DNA from: Spongilla lacustris
Taxonomy: Eukaryota > Porifera > Demospongiae > Spongillida > Spongillidae
Reading direction: 5' to 3'
DNA length: 64,000 bases
Assembly: GCA_949361645.1 (NCBI GenBank)
Contig: OX442419.1
Span: 3,383,459-3,447,458, forward strand
In this document: piece by piece, positions 44,829 through 55,546 of the stretch
Layout: each line of letters begins with the position of its first letter
Position numbering within the stretch: position 1 is the stretch's first letter
Program-made: the position numbers and the translations under genes
Notes under the pieces: model-generated
What the model was told of the DNA's origin: nothing
The model's database searches: none
The model's input: the letters and a program-made list of their open reading frames with translations, nothing else

Positions 44829-45187
44829 AGTGATGAGGTATGTGTAGTGATGAGGTATGTGATATGCTATGTAGTGATGAGGTATGTGTAGTGATGAGGT
44901 ATGTGATATGCTATGTAGTGATGAGGTATGTGTAGTGATGAGGTATGTGATATGCTATGTAGTGATGAGGTATGTGTAGGGATGAGGTATGTGATATGCT
45001 ATGTAGTGATGAGGTATGTGTAGTGATGAGGTATGTGATATGCTATGTAGTGATGAGGTATGTGTAGTGATGAGGTATGTGATATGCTATGTAGTGATGA
45101 GGTATGTGTAGGGATGAGGTATGTGATATGCTATGTAGTGATGAGGTATGTGTAGTGATGAGGTATGTGATATGTTATGTAGTGATG
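44829..45187. repeat. 44-bp tandem repeat (GTAGTGATGAGGTATGTG type)
   Basis: About eight units, each made of two GTAGTGATGAGGTATGTG half-units and ATATGCTAT. Highly uniform, so recently amplified. Confidence 0.95.
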
Positions 45188-45371
45188 AGATATACATGTT
45201 TGTGATACATGTATGTTCAGGAATTCATCGCCAAGTTTGCCACAGGGGGTGGGTTTTGGAATATATAAAAATATGTATAGGTGGTGGGCAAAAATAAGTC
45301 TTCCGTTCACACTGTTACATGTAAATCAGAGTGTGGTTTTATCAAATTAGGGGCAAACCAGCAAAACAAAA

Positions 45372-45403
<32 letters not shown>
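45372..45403. repeat. poly(G) run just upstream of LRP copy D
   Basis: 32 uninterrupted G, about 35 bp before similarity to the LRP intron resumes; it may mark the recombination border of unit D. Confidence 0.95.
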
Positions 45404-45404
<1 letters not shown>

Positions 45405-45435
45405 GAGGAAGTAAATCCCTGATTATATATAGCGA

Positions 45436-46799
45436 TGCAGGGTATGCAGGTTTAATATGATGTGTTTAGTGATGTTTTACATCCTCTCTCATTCCCACCA
45501 GTCATGCTCCTGGGAGTGAACATTGTGATGAGTCTTGTGGTGGTGGTGGTGCTGACAGCAATCATTATTGTCCTCATTGTGGTGGCCCGCAGGTATGGGG
45601 GGCATGGGGTTGATATCTGGTGTCCATAAATCAAGGTGTTCCCTCATGATGGAGTGGGGAAGGTGTCCCCTTGGGATGGAGTGTGGGATTCATATATCCG
45701 GTGTTTTTTAAGGGGCACAATGGTTTAACTAGTTATAGCCTTTGTAGTCAATTAACTGATTATTAGTTTCTCAATTAGACAAATGCTGGTCCTTTTGCTG
45801 CTTGTTTGTGCATGAAACAAAATGTGCAGTAAGCATATTGTGCTGTGAATTCTTCATGCAGGTACAAGGAGATAAGGAGTGGAAATTCTCTTCAGATGAA
45901 CAAACAGATACACATAGTAAGCACTGTAGCAGGTGTGGGCTGATGGAATGGTTGTCGGACAAAGTGCGCCCCCCTCCCCCCCACACACACACCGCACAAC
46001 TTTTCCCATTTTTGCATCTCAGTACTACTGAGAAATTCACCTAACCATTTGGGTTATCTATCTCATTACAGAGAGATGGAAGCAGCAACAACAGGAGGGT
46101 TCCACTTCGGCTCAACAACACCAAGGAGAGCATTCCTCTTAAGAACATCAACAGCCACCCTCAGAGCAACCTGAATCAGTTTAAGGGGGAGGAGCCAGAG
46201 TACTACGACACAAGCTCTGCTAAGGGTCTCCATCGTGCTGTTCCCAGCATCCCCGACAACCCACCAATGAAACACAAGGGAGGTGTGATAGAGGTGAATG
46301 TGGAGGTGGAGATTGAAGCCAAGGGACCAGAAGAGACCAAGGGACAAGAAGTATTAGAGACCAAGGGACAAGAAGTATTAGAGACCAAGGGACCAAAGGT
46401 ATCAGAGGAGGCCAAGGTATCAGAGGAGGCTGAGGTACCAGAAGTCAGGTACCAGGAGAGACACAGGAAAGTGAGAATGCCATGGATACAGGGAACACCA
46501 CAGAAACCAACCATCCAGGAAGCTCCAAGGATCCAGGTACAAGTAGCCCCAGTAGTGACCTGGGGACCAGTAGTGACCTGGGTACCAGTAGTGACCTGGG
46601 GACCAGAGGTGGGAAGCATGACCAGGCAAAGCCCACCATGGCTCCTCGTCCAATCACCCCTCGAGGAGCCAAGAAAGCTGCACTGAAATTTAATCTGCTG
46701 CCTGAACCTATTGCCAGTGATCCCGCCACACCCCCTCCTGCGGAGCCCAATAGTTCCCAGGGCAACAGCCAAGAAGGACGGACCAGAGCAATCTTATAA
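45436..46799 (+). pseudogene. LRP-like receptor, copy D (5'-truncated, frameshifted tail)
   Basis: Starts in the last remnant of the minisatellite (GCAGGGTATGCAGG). Exons: membrane 45502-45592, 45862-45916, tail from 46072 (ACAG acceptor). Splice sites are intact, but the propeller, EGF and stalk exons are gone. In the tail about 14 bases are missing (GAAGTCAGGTACCAGG near 46441 against the longer form in A-C). This throws the rest into another frame, which ends at 46684-46686. A second deletion near 46738 removes the PALPPR proline motif. Not a functional receptor. Confidence 0.75.
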
Positions 46800-48191
46800 T
46801 TAAAGGTGCACACAAGGAGCTTTAAATTAAACAATCAACTGAACCTCTTATCTCCATCATATGTAAGACTTTAGTTGTGTAATATTTTATAATGTTTTAC
46901 ATGTGCATTCTTTGCTGCTTTGTTTATATGGGAGGATGAGGAGGAGGAGGGTGGAGGGGGAGGGGAGGGGGAGGGGGAGCAGCACAGTTAGGACTTCCAC
47001 CATCTACCGTCAGGTCTACTGTCATTAATTGGAATGATGGCGCAGCTCAGCATTCACTGTGCGCCTATACCAGACATGCTCTGACACATCCTACATTGTA
47101 CATCCTAGGCTATTGATAGGTTTAACCCTTGTCCCCTGACTCAATCCCACACACACTTTATCCTCCTATGCTATTTGGGGTTACACTTAGGCAACACCCT
47201 TCGGGCCTTTACTCTGACCAACCACATCACACCCCATGACCATGTCATGGGGTGTGGCACATCTGGCCATGACCAGCGTCACCCATGCATCCCAGGTCAG
47301 TTAGCAGTGAGGGTCTACCACTGCATTATGTTAGTGGCGCGTCTGGTCACACCGAAGGGTAGCCAACTGGTGCTACCTTTGGTCCAAGACTTGGCATGAT
47401 GGGTATGGCCTCCCTCCCCACCCAAAAATAAATAAATAAATAAAGTATGCATGGGTTCCTGTCGTGCATCATTAACGGATAACAGTTCAAAAAGGGTCGA
47501 CCAGGCGGCAACCTGGTGACAGGATCTACTCACAGTTCTATGCATTATCGTTAGCAAAGTATGAGCATTTGTACAGCATTAAGAATTAACTCTTCCACTC
47601 TTGTTTCCCTGATTTTCACACCACTGTCCTTATACTATACCACAACTTTCTCATATGGAATGTTTTACAAACGAGAAGGTTTCATGAATAATTATGGGCA
47701 TCAGTCGTATTTTTTATTTTTTCTTAGCTATAAATATTTTATTTTTGTATTGCAAATATTGCTCATAGAACCCTGGTATCTTCCTTTCGGTTTAACTAAT
47801 CACTGAACTCTAGCAAAGTAAACCTCTTACATGCCCATGACCAGGTATATATGAGCAGGAATACAAACTTTAATTTCATGCATTGAGTTATTATTTATTC
47901 ATTGCTCATTCAAGTCACTCAAAATATGATTCAATGGTCTAACTAACATGGAAGGCTGGATTGGCAATGATTTTTATACATGATGTTTCCCTAATTCCGT
48001 CCATAAATATTCATACAAGCATTCAGAAAGGGGACTTGGAGATGCCATTGGCGTGATAAGGGACCTGGAAGAAGCGTTTGGAATGAAGTATGCTTCTCAG
48101 AGTAGTTACTGTGTGTGTAGTTAAAATTATCAATTTCAGCTACAAATACATGTACTTAACACAAATATAATCAGTACACAGATAATATGGT
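46800..48191. other. conserved intergenic spacer of unit D
   Basis: Collinear with spacers A and B, without the MITE of unit A. No gene. Confidence 0.55.
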
Positions 48192-48523
48192 TTAAGGGTG
48201 GCACACCCCATAAGCTGGATTATCTGCTGTGTTTAGATCAATAGGGCTTTTAACCACATAGTCATACACTTGTGCTGTGTTCAGATCAATAGGGCTTTTA
48301 AACACAAAATCATACACTGGATTTGGTGTAGTAAATGGATCTGGGAAAGAAAAAAAGAAAATGTGGTTTAATTACAGATAATAAAATTATTATATGTTTG
48401 GCTACTCTGCAAAATGGTTCTTACACATCAATAATTTATTTATATTACTTCTCCTGTATGGTAGCTACGCTTGGGTATGTCAGAAAATCTCCCAAATAAC
48501 TTTGGAAACTGTATGTGTACAAT

Positions 48524-48676
48524 TGTAGTGCTATTGCCGAGTGAGTCTTATAGCAAATCACAGCAATTGTATAATTATCAGCAGACTGCTATAAAAGGGC
48601 AGTAATAGGGTTTATATACATTTACCAGCGCATGCGTAGGGCTGCACAGCTAAACACCCACGCATACGTAGATACA
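48524..48676 (-). repeat. RTE1 3' LTR
   Basis: 153 bp, identical to the other LTR except 13 extra bases (about 48603-48615). Very short for a gypsy LTR. The plus strand carries TATAAAAGGG, opposite to the element's direction. Confidence 0.92.
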
Positions 48677-48746
48677 CCAAAAATATATGTCCATATAGCA
48701 TCGCTACACTATCTCCTTTTGCAGAGGCACTCTCATCACCGAAGCT

Positions 48747-51700
48747 TCACCAACCAGAATACCAGCCATAACGGGAGGGGGCATGACGTGTCCGTTTTGG
48801 GTAGCGGTCTTGTGCAGGGGGCGATTGGCGTATCTGTTTCTGAGGTCTCGACATCGGGCTCTTTGTTGTCACAGTCTCTGACTGAGAAACTGTGCCATCA
48901 GAATTGATACCAGATGGTGTGCTGTTTAGAAGTCCCGCGTCACCTGGTGCAGTATTTGTCTGTCCATCAGTAGCAGGGGTCTGTTCAGTGGGCGTGTCGA
49001 CTGCCGGCTCCTGCAAGGTACCAGGTTGGTCCGCCTTACGAGTCACATTTGTCTCTGTGGAATCCACCATGACGTCATGATCATCATCTTCAAAGAACTG
49101 AAGATCACTCCCAGGAAACTGAACAGGCTGCTCATTCGCATCAGAATTGTGCAAATCCTCCACCACTGGTTTCATCCGTATGTCGGCTGGGCAAGGCTTC
49201 AACCGATCGAAGTGTACTACGACTCTCTTTCGTGAGCCAGGGCGTTTATCTTGGATCCTATACACAACAGACGATAGCTTTTTAATGATTTTAAATGGGC
49301 CAGTCCACGGGCAGTGTAGCTTTCTTGATCTCCCCCTCGGCACCACCGGGTTGTTTAGCCACACCAAATCTCAAACCTCGTACTCTTGACCGTGCACTCT
49401 TCTGTTGTACAGTTCTTCTGATCTCATTGCTGTTGCCTGCATGTGTTTTCGGGCCTTCGTATAAGCACTTTCCAGTGTATCTTTTAATGTCTTTACATAC
49501 TGATGAGGTAGCACGGGTTCTGTTGGACAAGAGCATACATAATATCCACAGGAAGTCTTGCAAGGCGACCGAACATTAAGTAGAACGGTGTATAACCTGT
49601 GGACGGTTGAACAGATGTATTGTAGGCCATACAGACCTTCCTGAGGTGCTGTTCCCAATTGCTAGGGTCTTCCTCTACAGTACTAGCAAGCATGGCCAGC
49701 ATTGTGCGATTAAATCGTTCAACAAGTCCGTCCGATTGGGGGTGGTAGGGTGTAGTGCGTGTTTTGTCGATCTACAGCAAACGACACACTTCCTGCATCA
49801 CGTTGGCCTCAAACTGCCTCCCCTGGTCCGAGTGCAGCTGTTCTGGAACTGAAAACCTGCAAAAGAACTCATCGACCAGTTTATTTGCCACGGTCACCGC
49901 CTCTTGATTGGGGATCGCGTAAGCCTCGACCCATCTGGTAAAATAATCAGACGCCACCAGGATGTAAGTGTTTTCAGTTTTAGAAGGGGTCAATGGTCCA
50001 ACAATATCGACCGCAACCAGCTGCAACGGGTACCCTGCTGTCACACTCTGAAGCGGGGCTCTGCTCTTGCGAGAGGGATTCTTTCTTGCTGCACAAGTTG
50101 GACACGTCTTGCACCATTCCACAGCATCTTCCGAATATCCGGGCCAGTAGAACCTCTCACGCAATCGATTCAGGGTTTTTGCTTCTCCCAGATGCCCACC
50201 AAATGCCCCTTCGTGCAGATGTTTCAATATCTGGCACCTGGCTGCCTTCGGAACCACTACTTGTACGTTAGAGTTTCCTTCATCTTCATGATACCTGTAC
50301 AGAATTCCATTCTTGAACAACAACTGTTCCCACTGTTGTACGAGCTGGTTAAATTCCCTGCTTTTACCCTTGCAGAAACTGGTATCAGGTACTTTTCTCG
50401 AAATCACCGACTGAAGAATAGGTCCAACGTCTTCGTCAGCACCCTGGAGCTCTCGTATATTGCTGAGCGGCTCTTTGCTGGCCTGGACGGTACAGGCTTT
50501 GGCACCGTCGCTGCAAGAAAACTGGGAGGGAGGCTTTATCTTTGGAGGACATTCACTCTTGTCTGCATTTTGCAGGCGAGATAAGGCATCTGCATTTTGG
50601 TGGCACTTTCCCCTCCGATGCACCACTTCGACGTCGAATTCTTGGATTTGTTCCAGCCATCGCGCCAGTTGCCCCTCAGGCTCCTTCATGCTGTAAATCC
50701 ACTGTAGAGAGCTGTGATCTGTTCGAAGTATAAAATGGTGGCCTAACAGGTAAGGCCTGAAATGTCTCATAAAGGTAACCACTGCCAATAATTCTTTCCT
50801 GGTTACGCAGTACTTTCGTTCAGCCTTACTGAGCGTGCGACTAGCATATGCCACCACCCTCTCCAAGCCGTCGTGTTCTTGCGATAAGACTGCTCCAATT
50901 CCGGTCTCACAAGCATCTGTATCAAGGAGAAAAGTTTTACTGAAATTTGGAAATGCGAGAATGGGAGCAGCAACCAGCCTAGATCTCAGTTCCTGAAAGG
51001 AAATAGAACACTCTTTCGACCAATCAAACTCACGTCCTCGTTCAGTGAGCTGGTAAAGGGGCTTTGCAATGGTAGCAAAACTCTGGATGTAATTTCTATA
51101 ATATCCTACCAGACCCAGGAACTGCTGAACGTCGCGTCCCGAGGTAGGAACAGGCCACTTCGACACAGCGTTAACCTTCTCAGGATCGGTGTGAATTCCA
51201 TCTCTCGTAACGACATGACCAAGATACACAACTTTATCCTGGAACAGTGAACATTTTGAAGGCTTTAGCTTCAGTCCTGCCCGACGCAGTCTCTCTAACA
51301 CAAGTTACAGGTTTTGAAGATGACGCTCAAAGGTTTTTCCCATGATGACTATATCGTCAATGTAGACGAGACAGCGTTCCCACTGGATACCAGAGAGCAC
51401 CAGGTCCATCAACCTTTGGAACACTGCAGGGGCATTACACAATCCAAAAGGCATAACTTTAAATTCAAAAAGTCCCTCCCTGGTACAGAATGCAGTTTTG
51501 TGCCTATCTTTCTCTTCTACCTCCACCTGCCAGTAGCCGCATAGGAGATCCAAAGTGGAGAACCACTTTGACCCACTCAATGCTTCCAAGGTATCGTCCA
51601 CTCTTGGAAGGGGGTAGGCATCTTTCCGGGTGACAGAATTTAACTTGCGGTAGTCAATGCAGAACCGGAGAGATCCATCCTTTTTCGGGACTAGAATTAT

Positions 51701-52303
51701 TGGAGATGCCAAGGGACTTGACGATGGTTGGATGATATCCTTCTGGAGCATATCATCGATCATCTTTTTTGCTTGCTCCCTCCGAAATGGTGGAACCCTT
51801 CTGCACTGCTGCCGAATGGGGTGACTGGTACCTGTATCGATGGAATGCTTAACAACACCTGTGCGACCCATATCGTCACTGCTCTCAGCAAATACATCTG
51901 CAAATTCTACTAGCAACTCATACAACCGATTTTTCTCTTCAGATGTCAAGTCACCAGCACTTCTATCAGCCATATCATGCAGCAAACCATGCTTACATGA
52001 AGAGACTTCAAATTCCGCTGGTACATTGCTATCTTCCCTTACTGGTGCTACCATCATTTCATCAAATGGTATAGCTGTGGCCACATTTGTTCCCTTGTGG
52101 ATGACTGCCTCTGTTGGTAGGGGGTTGATGATAAGTATGGGTACTTGCCCACCTGGCAATGAGGTCACCAGGGCTCCAGCCACCAGGATTGGAAGGTCGA
52201 ACCGTGAACCTTCAACCAACCATACACCTGTTCCATCAGTTGATGAAATAGTAGCTGTGGTTTGAATCTCACTGAAGGGCGGAATTGCCAAAGTTTCCAC
52301 CAA
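48747..52303 (-). pseudogene. RTE1 pol: RT, RNase H, integrase, C-terminal tail (inactivated)
   Basis: Order: RT (ending in LVYIDDIVIMG), in-frame TAA at 51305-51307, RT thumb, RNase H (FLLDTDACETG; TDHSSLQW; NADALSR), integrase zinc finger (HLHEGAFGGHLGE; CKTCPTC), integrase core (AVDIVGPLT; HSDQGRQFE), in-frame TAG at 49772-49774, rest of the core with a further frame change near 49500-49600, in-frame TGA at 49371-49373, and a tail with VVHFDRLKPCP and KRTRHAPSRYGW. Three stops and at least one shift make it non-autonomous. Confidence 0.9.
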
Positions 52304-52305
52304 GG

Positions 52306-52770
52306 CTACCCGCTGTAGTTCACTGCGTCTGTCAGTGTGATCTGAGACACCTTTTCCAGTGGTACTGTCACATTTCTGAATTGGAGGATATTCTTAGGCA
52401 AATCAATGACACCTTCAAACTTCCTCAGAAAATCTAATCCAATAATACAATCTACACCCAGTGCATCAACAACAACAAAATCAGACACAAAGGTTGTACC
52501 AGCAATGTCTAGGTGCAAGGTTGTTACCCCACACACCGAAACTGGGCTACCTTCAACACCAACCAGCTTGTGTCCATCCCAAGGTGACAGGCTACAGCCG
52601 TGTTCTCCTTCCAATTGACACCACACTGTCTTCTTAAACAAACTCACTGTGGCGCCAGTGTCTATCATACATTGAACTGTCTTGTTTCTAACAAAAGCTG
52701 TTATACAAGGTGATGATGCAGGGTTAATTGCCAAACTACAATGGACCATTGTATTTTGTCCCTCATGCAC
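52306..52770 (-). CDS. RTE1 aspartic protease
   Basis: A 154-codon frame with the catalytic DTGA (MIDTGATVSLF) and a second conserved box (CIIGLDFLRKF), as in retroviral-type aspartic proteases. It ends in a stop; the RT frame starts a few bases on, in another phase, so one frame change is needed here too. Confidence 0.85.
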   Translation of the reverse strand: MHEGQNTMVHCSLAINPASSPCITAFVRNKTVQCMIDTGATVSLFKKTVWCQLEGEHGCSLSPWDGHKLVGVEGSPVSVCGVTTLHLDIAGTTFVSDFVVVDALGVDCIIGLDFLRKFEGVIDLPKNILQFRNVTVPLEKVSQITLTDAVNYSG

Positions 52771-52793
52771 TTGGTCCCTAGTGGTGAGGGGTT

Positions 52794-53684
52794 CTAGTTT
52801 CCCTGCTGCTTCGAGCGGTTGCCCTCAGCAGCAGTGCAGTTTCTTGCAATATGACCAACTTGCCCACATTTGCAGCATACAATTCGCTTACCACGACCCT
52901 CAACTCCAGTACCAGTCGTCCGCATTGGTCTCCGAGTCGCAGCCGCATCCCCGAAGGAAGATTCCAGCCTCTCCAGCCGTGCTGACAATGTTTTCAGCAT
53001 TTCTAAGACCGTGTTCTGGCCGCTGCTGGTTGACAACGTAGCAGCAATACTCTGGGCCCCTACTTCTTCTGCAACCGTTGCCGCGTTCACTTCTTGTCTC
53101 ACTCCCGGGCGGAGATACGACTGTATCTCCAGCGTTGCGGTGACTGCTTCATCAACAGTCTTCGGCTCTCTCTGTCTAACAGCAAATGCAACCTGGGGGT
53201 TATCAAGCTCACCGAGGTATCTTTCTAGAGCGAGCAATTCTTTCGCTTTTTCATCCAGCTCTGGTAAAGCTTTCTCCGCTAGGACTCGCAGCTCGTCCGC
53301 GAAATCGCTCCAAGATTCGTCTCGCTTGCGCCTCCTGGCCTGAAATTCAACAAAATACAATTTCCGCTTACTGTCTGGCTCAAAACGTTTTTGGGGCGCT
53401 TCCTTGGCTGCTTTGTAGTTCTGTTTGGTTTCAGGGGAAAGTCGCTTCCACGCAGTCTGCGCTTTCCCGGTTAGCCGCACTGGCAACCACAGCCGCTTCT
53501 TTTCGCTATCCCATCCATTTACCAGAGCAGTAGCTTCAAAATGGTCTATCCACTCTGCCCAATTTGATAGACCTGAGAACGAATCTGGCGACACGAGAGG
53601 GCGACTAGCGCCAGCTAATTCGCTCCGGAAGACAGGCTGCGTTGGCTGAGCAGCCGCTTCGCCCTCTTCGCCCGGTTTCGACAT
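52794..53684 (-). CDS. RTE1 gag
   Basis: A 296-codon frame opening with MSKPGEEGEA only 19 nt inside the LTR. The capsid-like region has WxxWxxxF-type helices (LSNWAEWIDHFEA). The C-terminus carries one zinc knuckle (CCKCGQVGHIARNC, CX2CX4HX4C), which binds nucleic acid. Frame intact. The next open frame (protease) is reached by a -1 shift, which could be programmed or decay. Confidence 0.88.
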   Translation of the reverse strand: MSKPGEEGEAAAQPTQPVFRSELAGASRPLVSPDSFSGLSNWAEWIDHFEATALVNGWDSEKKRLWLPVRLTGKAQTAWKRLSPETKQNYKAAKEAPQKRFEPDSKRKLYFVEFQARRRKRDESWSDFADELRVLAEKALPELDEKAKELLALERYLGELDNPQVAFAVRQREPKTVDEAVTATLEIQSYLRPGVRQEVNAATVAEEVGAQSIAATLSTSSGQNTVLEMLKTLSARLERLESSFGDAAATRRPMRTTGTGVEGRGKRIVCCKCGQVGHIARNCTAAEGNRSKQQGN

Positions 53685-53700
53685 CCTGCCGTCTACGCCA
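53683..53700 (-). promoter_or_regulatory. RTE1 primer-binding site (tRNA-Ser-like)
   Basis: TGGCGTAGACGGCAGGAT is two bases inside the 5' LTR. It fits the 3' end of an animal serine tRNA (AGA type, ...CCTGCCGACTACG plus CCA) with one mismatch. It overlaps the gag start codon. Confidence 0.6.
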
Positions 53701-53702
53701 CG

Positions 53703-53842
53703 TGTAGTGCTATTGCCGAGTGAGTCTTATAGCAAATCACAGCAATTGTATAATTATCAGCAGACTGCTATAAAAGGGCATATACATTTACCAGCGCATG
53801 CGTAGGGCTGCACAGCTAAACACCCACGCATACGTAGATACA
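53703..53842 (-). repeat. RTE1 5' LTR
   Basis: 140 bp, TG..CA in element orientation. It is followed at once by the primer-binding site and the gag ATG. Confidence 0.92.
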
Positions 53843-54303
53843 TAATAATGTAAAATCGATAATGTCAAAGTACCTCTAGATCTTCTCCTTTTTGTGATCG
53901 TAATTAAAATGACAACTCCAGTAATGATGGCAGTGGCAACGATTGTGCCACCAATTCCTGCACCAATTCCAGCACCAATTCCAGCATCAACCATATCTGA
54001 AAAGAGTACATGTAATGAATAAATAATGACATATTTGTATTAATACACATCTCTTATCCAAGACTAATACCAGTAGCCTCTGGCTATTTAATTAAAGTAA
54101 TGGAATGCATGCTCATCTTTTACATTGGAGTATGCTAACTTGAAAGAGTAAATTAATAACTTCACTGGTACATGTATGTTCATAATTAAAAACATCATCT
54201 AAAAAAGTGCTAATGGATATGCTTGCTACAAAATAGTACAAGTTCTTCAACTTTTAAATCCTCCTTTTACAATTAGCATTATATTTCTATGCAAGAGTGT
54301 TAA

Positions 54304-54503
54304 TGTAACGTGCAAGTACAAAGGGCTCCAGACAGTCTAGTCATCAGCTGAGAACTTTGCATGATACATGTACTTGCACGTGTATATGTGACGTAGTGTT
54401 TTAGTGTATATAATTGTGCTGTAATTGTATCCTTGAGTGTTATCTGCCAACGTGATTTACTGCATATTGGTGAACCTCACGTCTCCTTAGCGCGGGCGCT
54501 ACA
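54304..54503 (+). repeat. RTE2 5' LTR
   Basis: 200 bp, starts TGTAACGTGC and ends GGGCGCTACA. It contains GTATATAATTG as a TATA-like motif. Confidence 0.95.
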
Positions 54504-54504
54504 C

Positions 54505-54519
54505 TGGTGTCAGGAGTGG
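54505..54519 (+). promoter_or_regulatory. RTE2 primer-binding site (tRNA-Leu-like)
   Basis: TGGTGTCAGGAGTGG starts one base after the LTR. It is complementary to the 3' end of animal leucine tRNA (CCACTCCTGACA plus CCA). Confidence 0.75.
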
Positions 54520-54532
54520 AATCTACTGAAGC

Positions 54533-55546
54533 ATGTCACTGCAGGAGGCAGGAACCTCAGCGAGCGCTGAACGGCTGGTGAGCGCGAGTACTAGTGCTGA
54601 ACGGATGGTGAGGATGAGCCTTCGGCCACCTGCACGTTTTGCCGTGGGAACGGACTTCACATTGTGGCGCTCTCGTTTTGAGCTGTATGTGAAGCAGGTG
54701 AAGTTAGCTGAAGACCAATGGGTGAGTGAGCTTTTGCCCCTGCTAGAAGACGAACCGTTCCGTATAGTGTCACAACAAGGTCTTGTTGCGTGTACTGATT
54801 ACAAGGTCGTAATAAAGTGTTTGGAAGATTTTTATGCCCCAGTAGGAAACGAGCTCGAATGGCAACGCAGGTTCCAGGGTAGGACTCAGAAGCCTCAGGA
54901 ACAGCTACTGGAATTTGTTGGTGCTCTACGTGTCTTGGCAGACAGAGCTTATCCGAAATGGTCAGCCGAACAGCGGAAAGAGTTGCTCCGAAATCAGTTT
55001 GTACAAGGTGTCCGCTCGTCGTCGGTTCTGTTAAAACTGATGAAAGAGATGCCCGCAACCCTAGAAGACGCATTAACGATGGCGAATCAAATCCAGACAG
55101 TTGAAGAAGCACAAAAGAGATTGCAGAAGGATAGAAGCCAAATGGAAACCTGCGAGCTCGGCGATTCTACGAGCAATGTGATATCTGGTGGGGAAACGAA
55201 TTCTCTGGAGGAGAGACGCCTACCAGAACAGTTGAAGCGGACCGAAGCCGTTGTTCAACAGCTAGCAAAGCAGGTTCAACAGCTACTGTCTGAACATTCA
55301 GCAGGTAAGCAGCGTGTCTCACAGGCAGGAACATGGGGTGATAGGAGGCAAAGGGGACCTCAGCAAGGTCTCATTTGTTGGGCTTGTGGAAAGCAAGGCC
55401 ATATGAAAAGAAATTGTCCTTCACGAAAAGGCACCCAGAAGAAGACTCTGTCCGAGACAGCTGCCGTGAGTTCTTCATTATTTGTATTTGGGTATATAGC
55501 AGGTCGCCGCACCAAGATGTTGGTGGACACGGTCAGCTGTAACTAG
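54533..55546 (+). CDS. RTE2 gag
   Basis: A 337-codon frame starting MSLQEAGTSAS shortly after the primer site. Capsid-like part with DFTLWRSRFELYV and a helical region to about residue 200, then a coiled, Gln-rich stretch (AVVQQLAKQVQQLLSEH) and one zinc knuckle (CWACGKQGHMKRNC). The frame runs on into the start of protease (MLVDT) and then meets a stop after a one-base loss at the catalytic box. Confidence 0.88.
   Translation: MSLQEAGTSASAERLVSASTSAERMVRMSLRPPARFAVGTDFTLWRSRFELYVKQVKLAEDQWVSELLPLLEDEPFRIVSQQGLVACTDYKVVIKCLEDFYAPVGNELEWQRRFQGRTQKPQEQLLEFVGALRVLADRAYPKWSAEQRKELLRNQFVQGVRSSSVLLKLMKEMPATLEDALTMANQIQTVEEAQKRLQKDRSQMETCELGDSTSNVISGGETNSLEERRLPEQLKRTEAVVQQLAKQVQQLLSEHSAGKQRVSQAGTWGDRRQRGPQQGLICWACGKQGHMKRNCPSRKGTQKKTLSETAAVSSSLFVFGYIAGRRTKMLVDTVSCN

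Larger units (their letters stand above)
48524..53842 (-). mobile_element. Ty3/gypsy LTR retrotransposon RTE1
   Basis: Direct terminal repeats 48524-48676 and 53703-53842 (TG..CA) bound a 5-kb interior read on the minus strand: gag, protease, RT, RNase H, integrase. It sits in the intron between the tail and membrane exons of Ig/FN3 copy 3. The flanks fall in an AAT repeat, so a target duplication cannot be fixed (at best CAAT against TAAT). The LTRs are identical apart from a 13-bp indel, yet pol has three in-frame stops and frame changes. Retroelement; no host function inferred. Confidence 0.93.
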
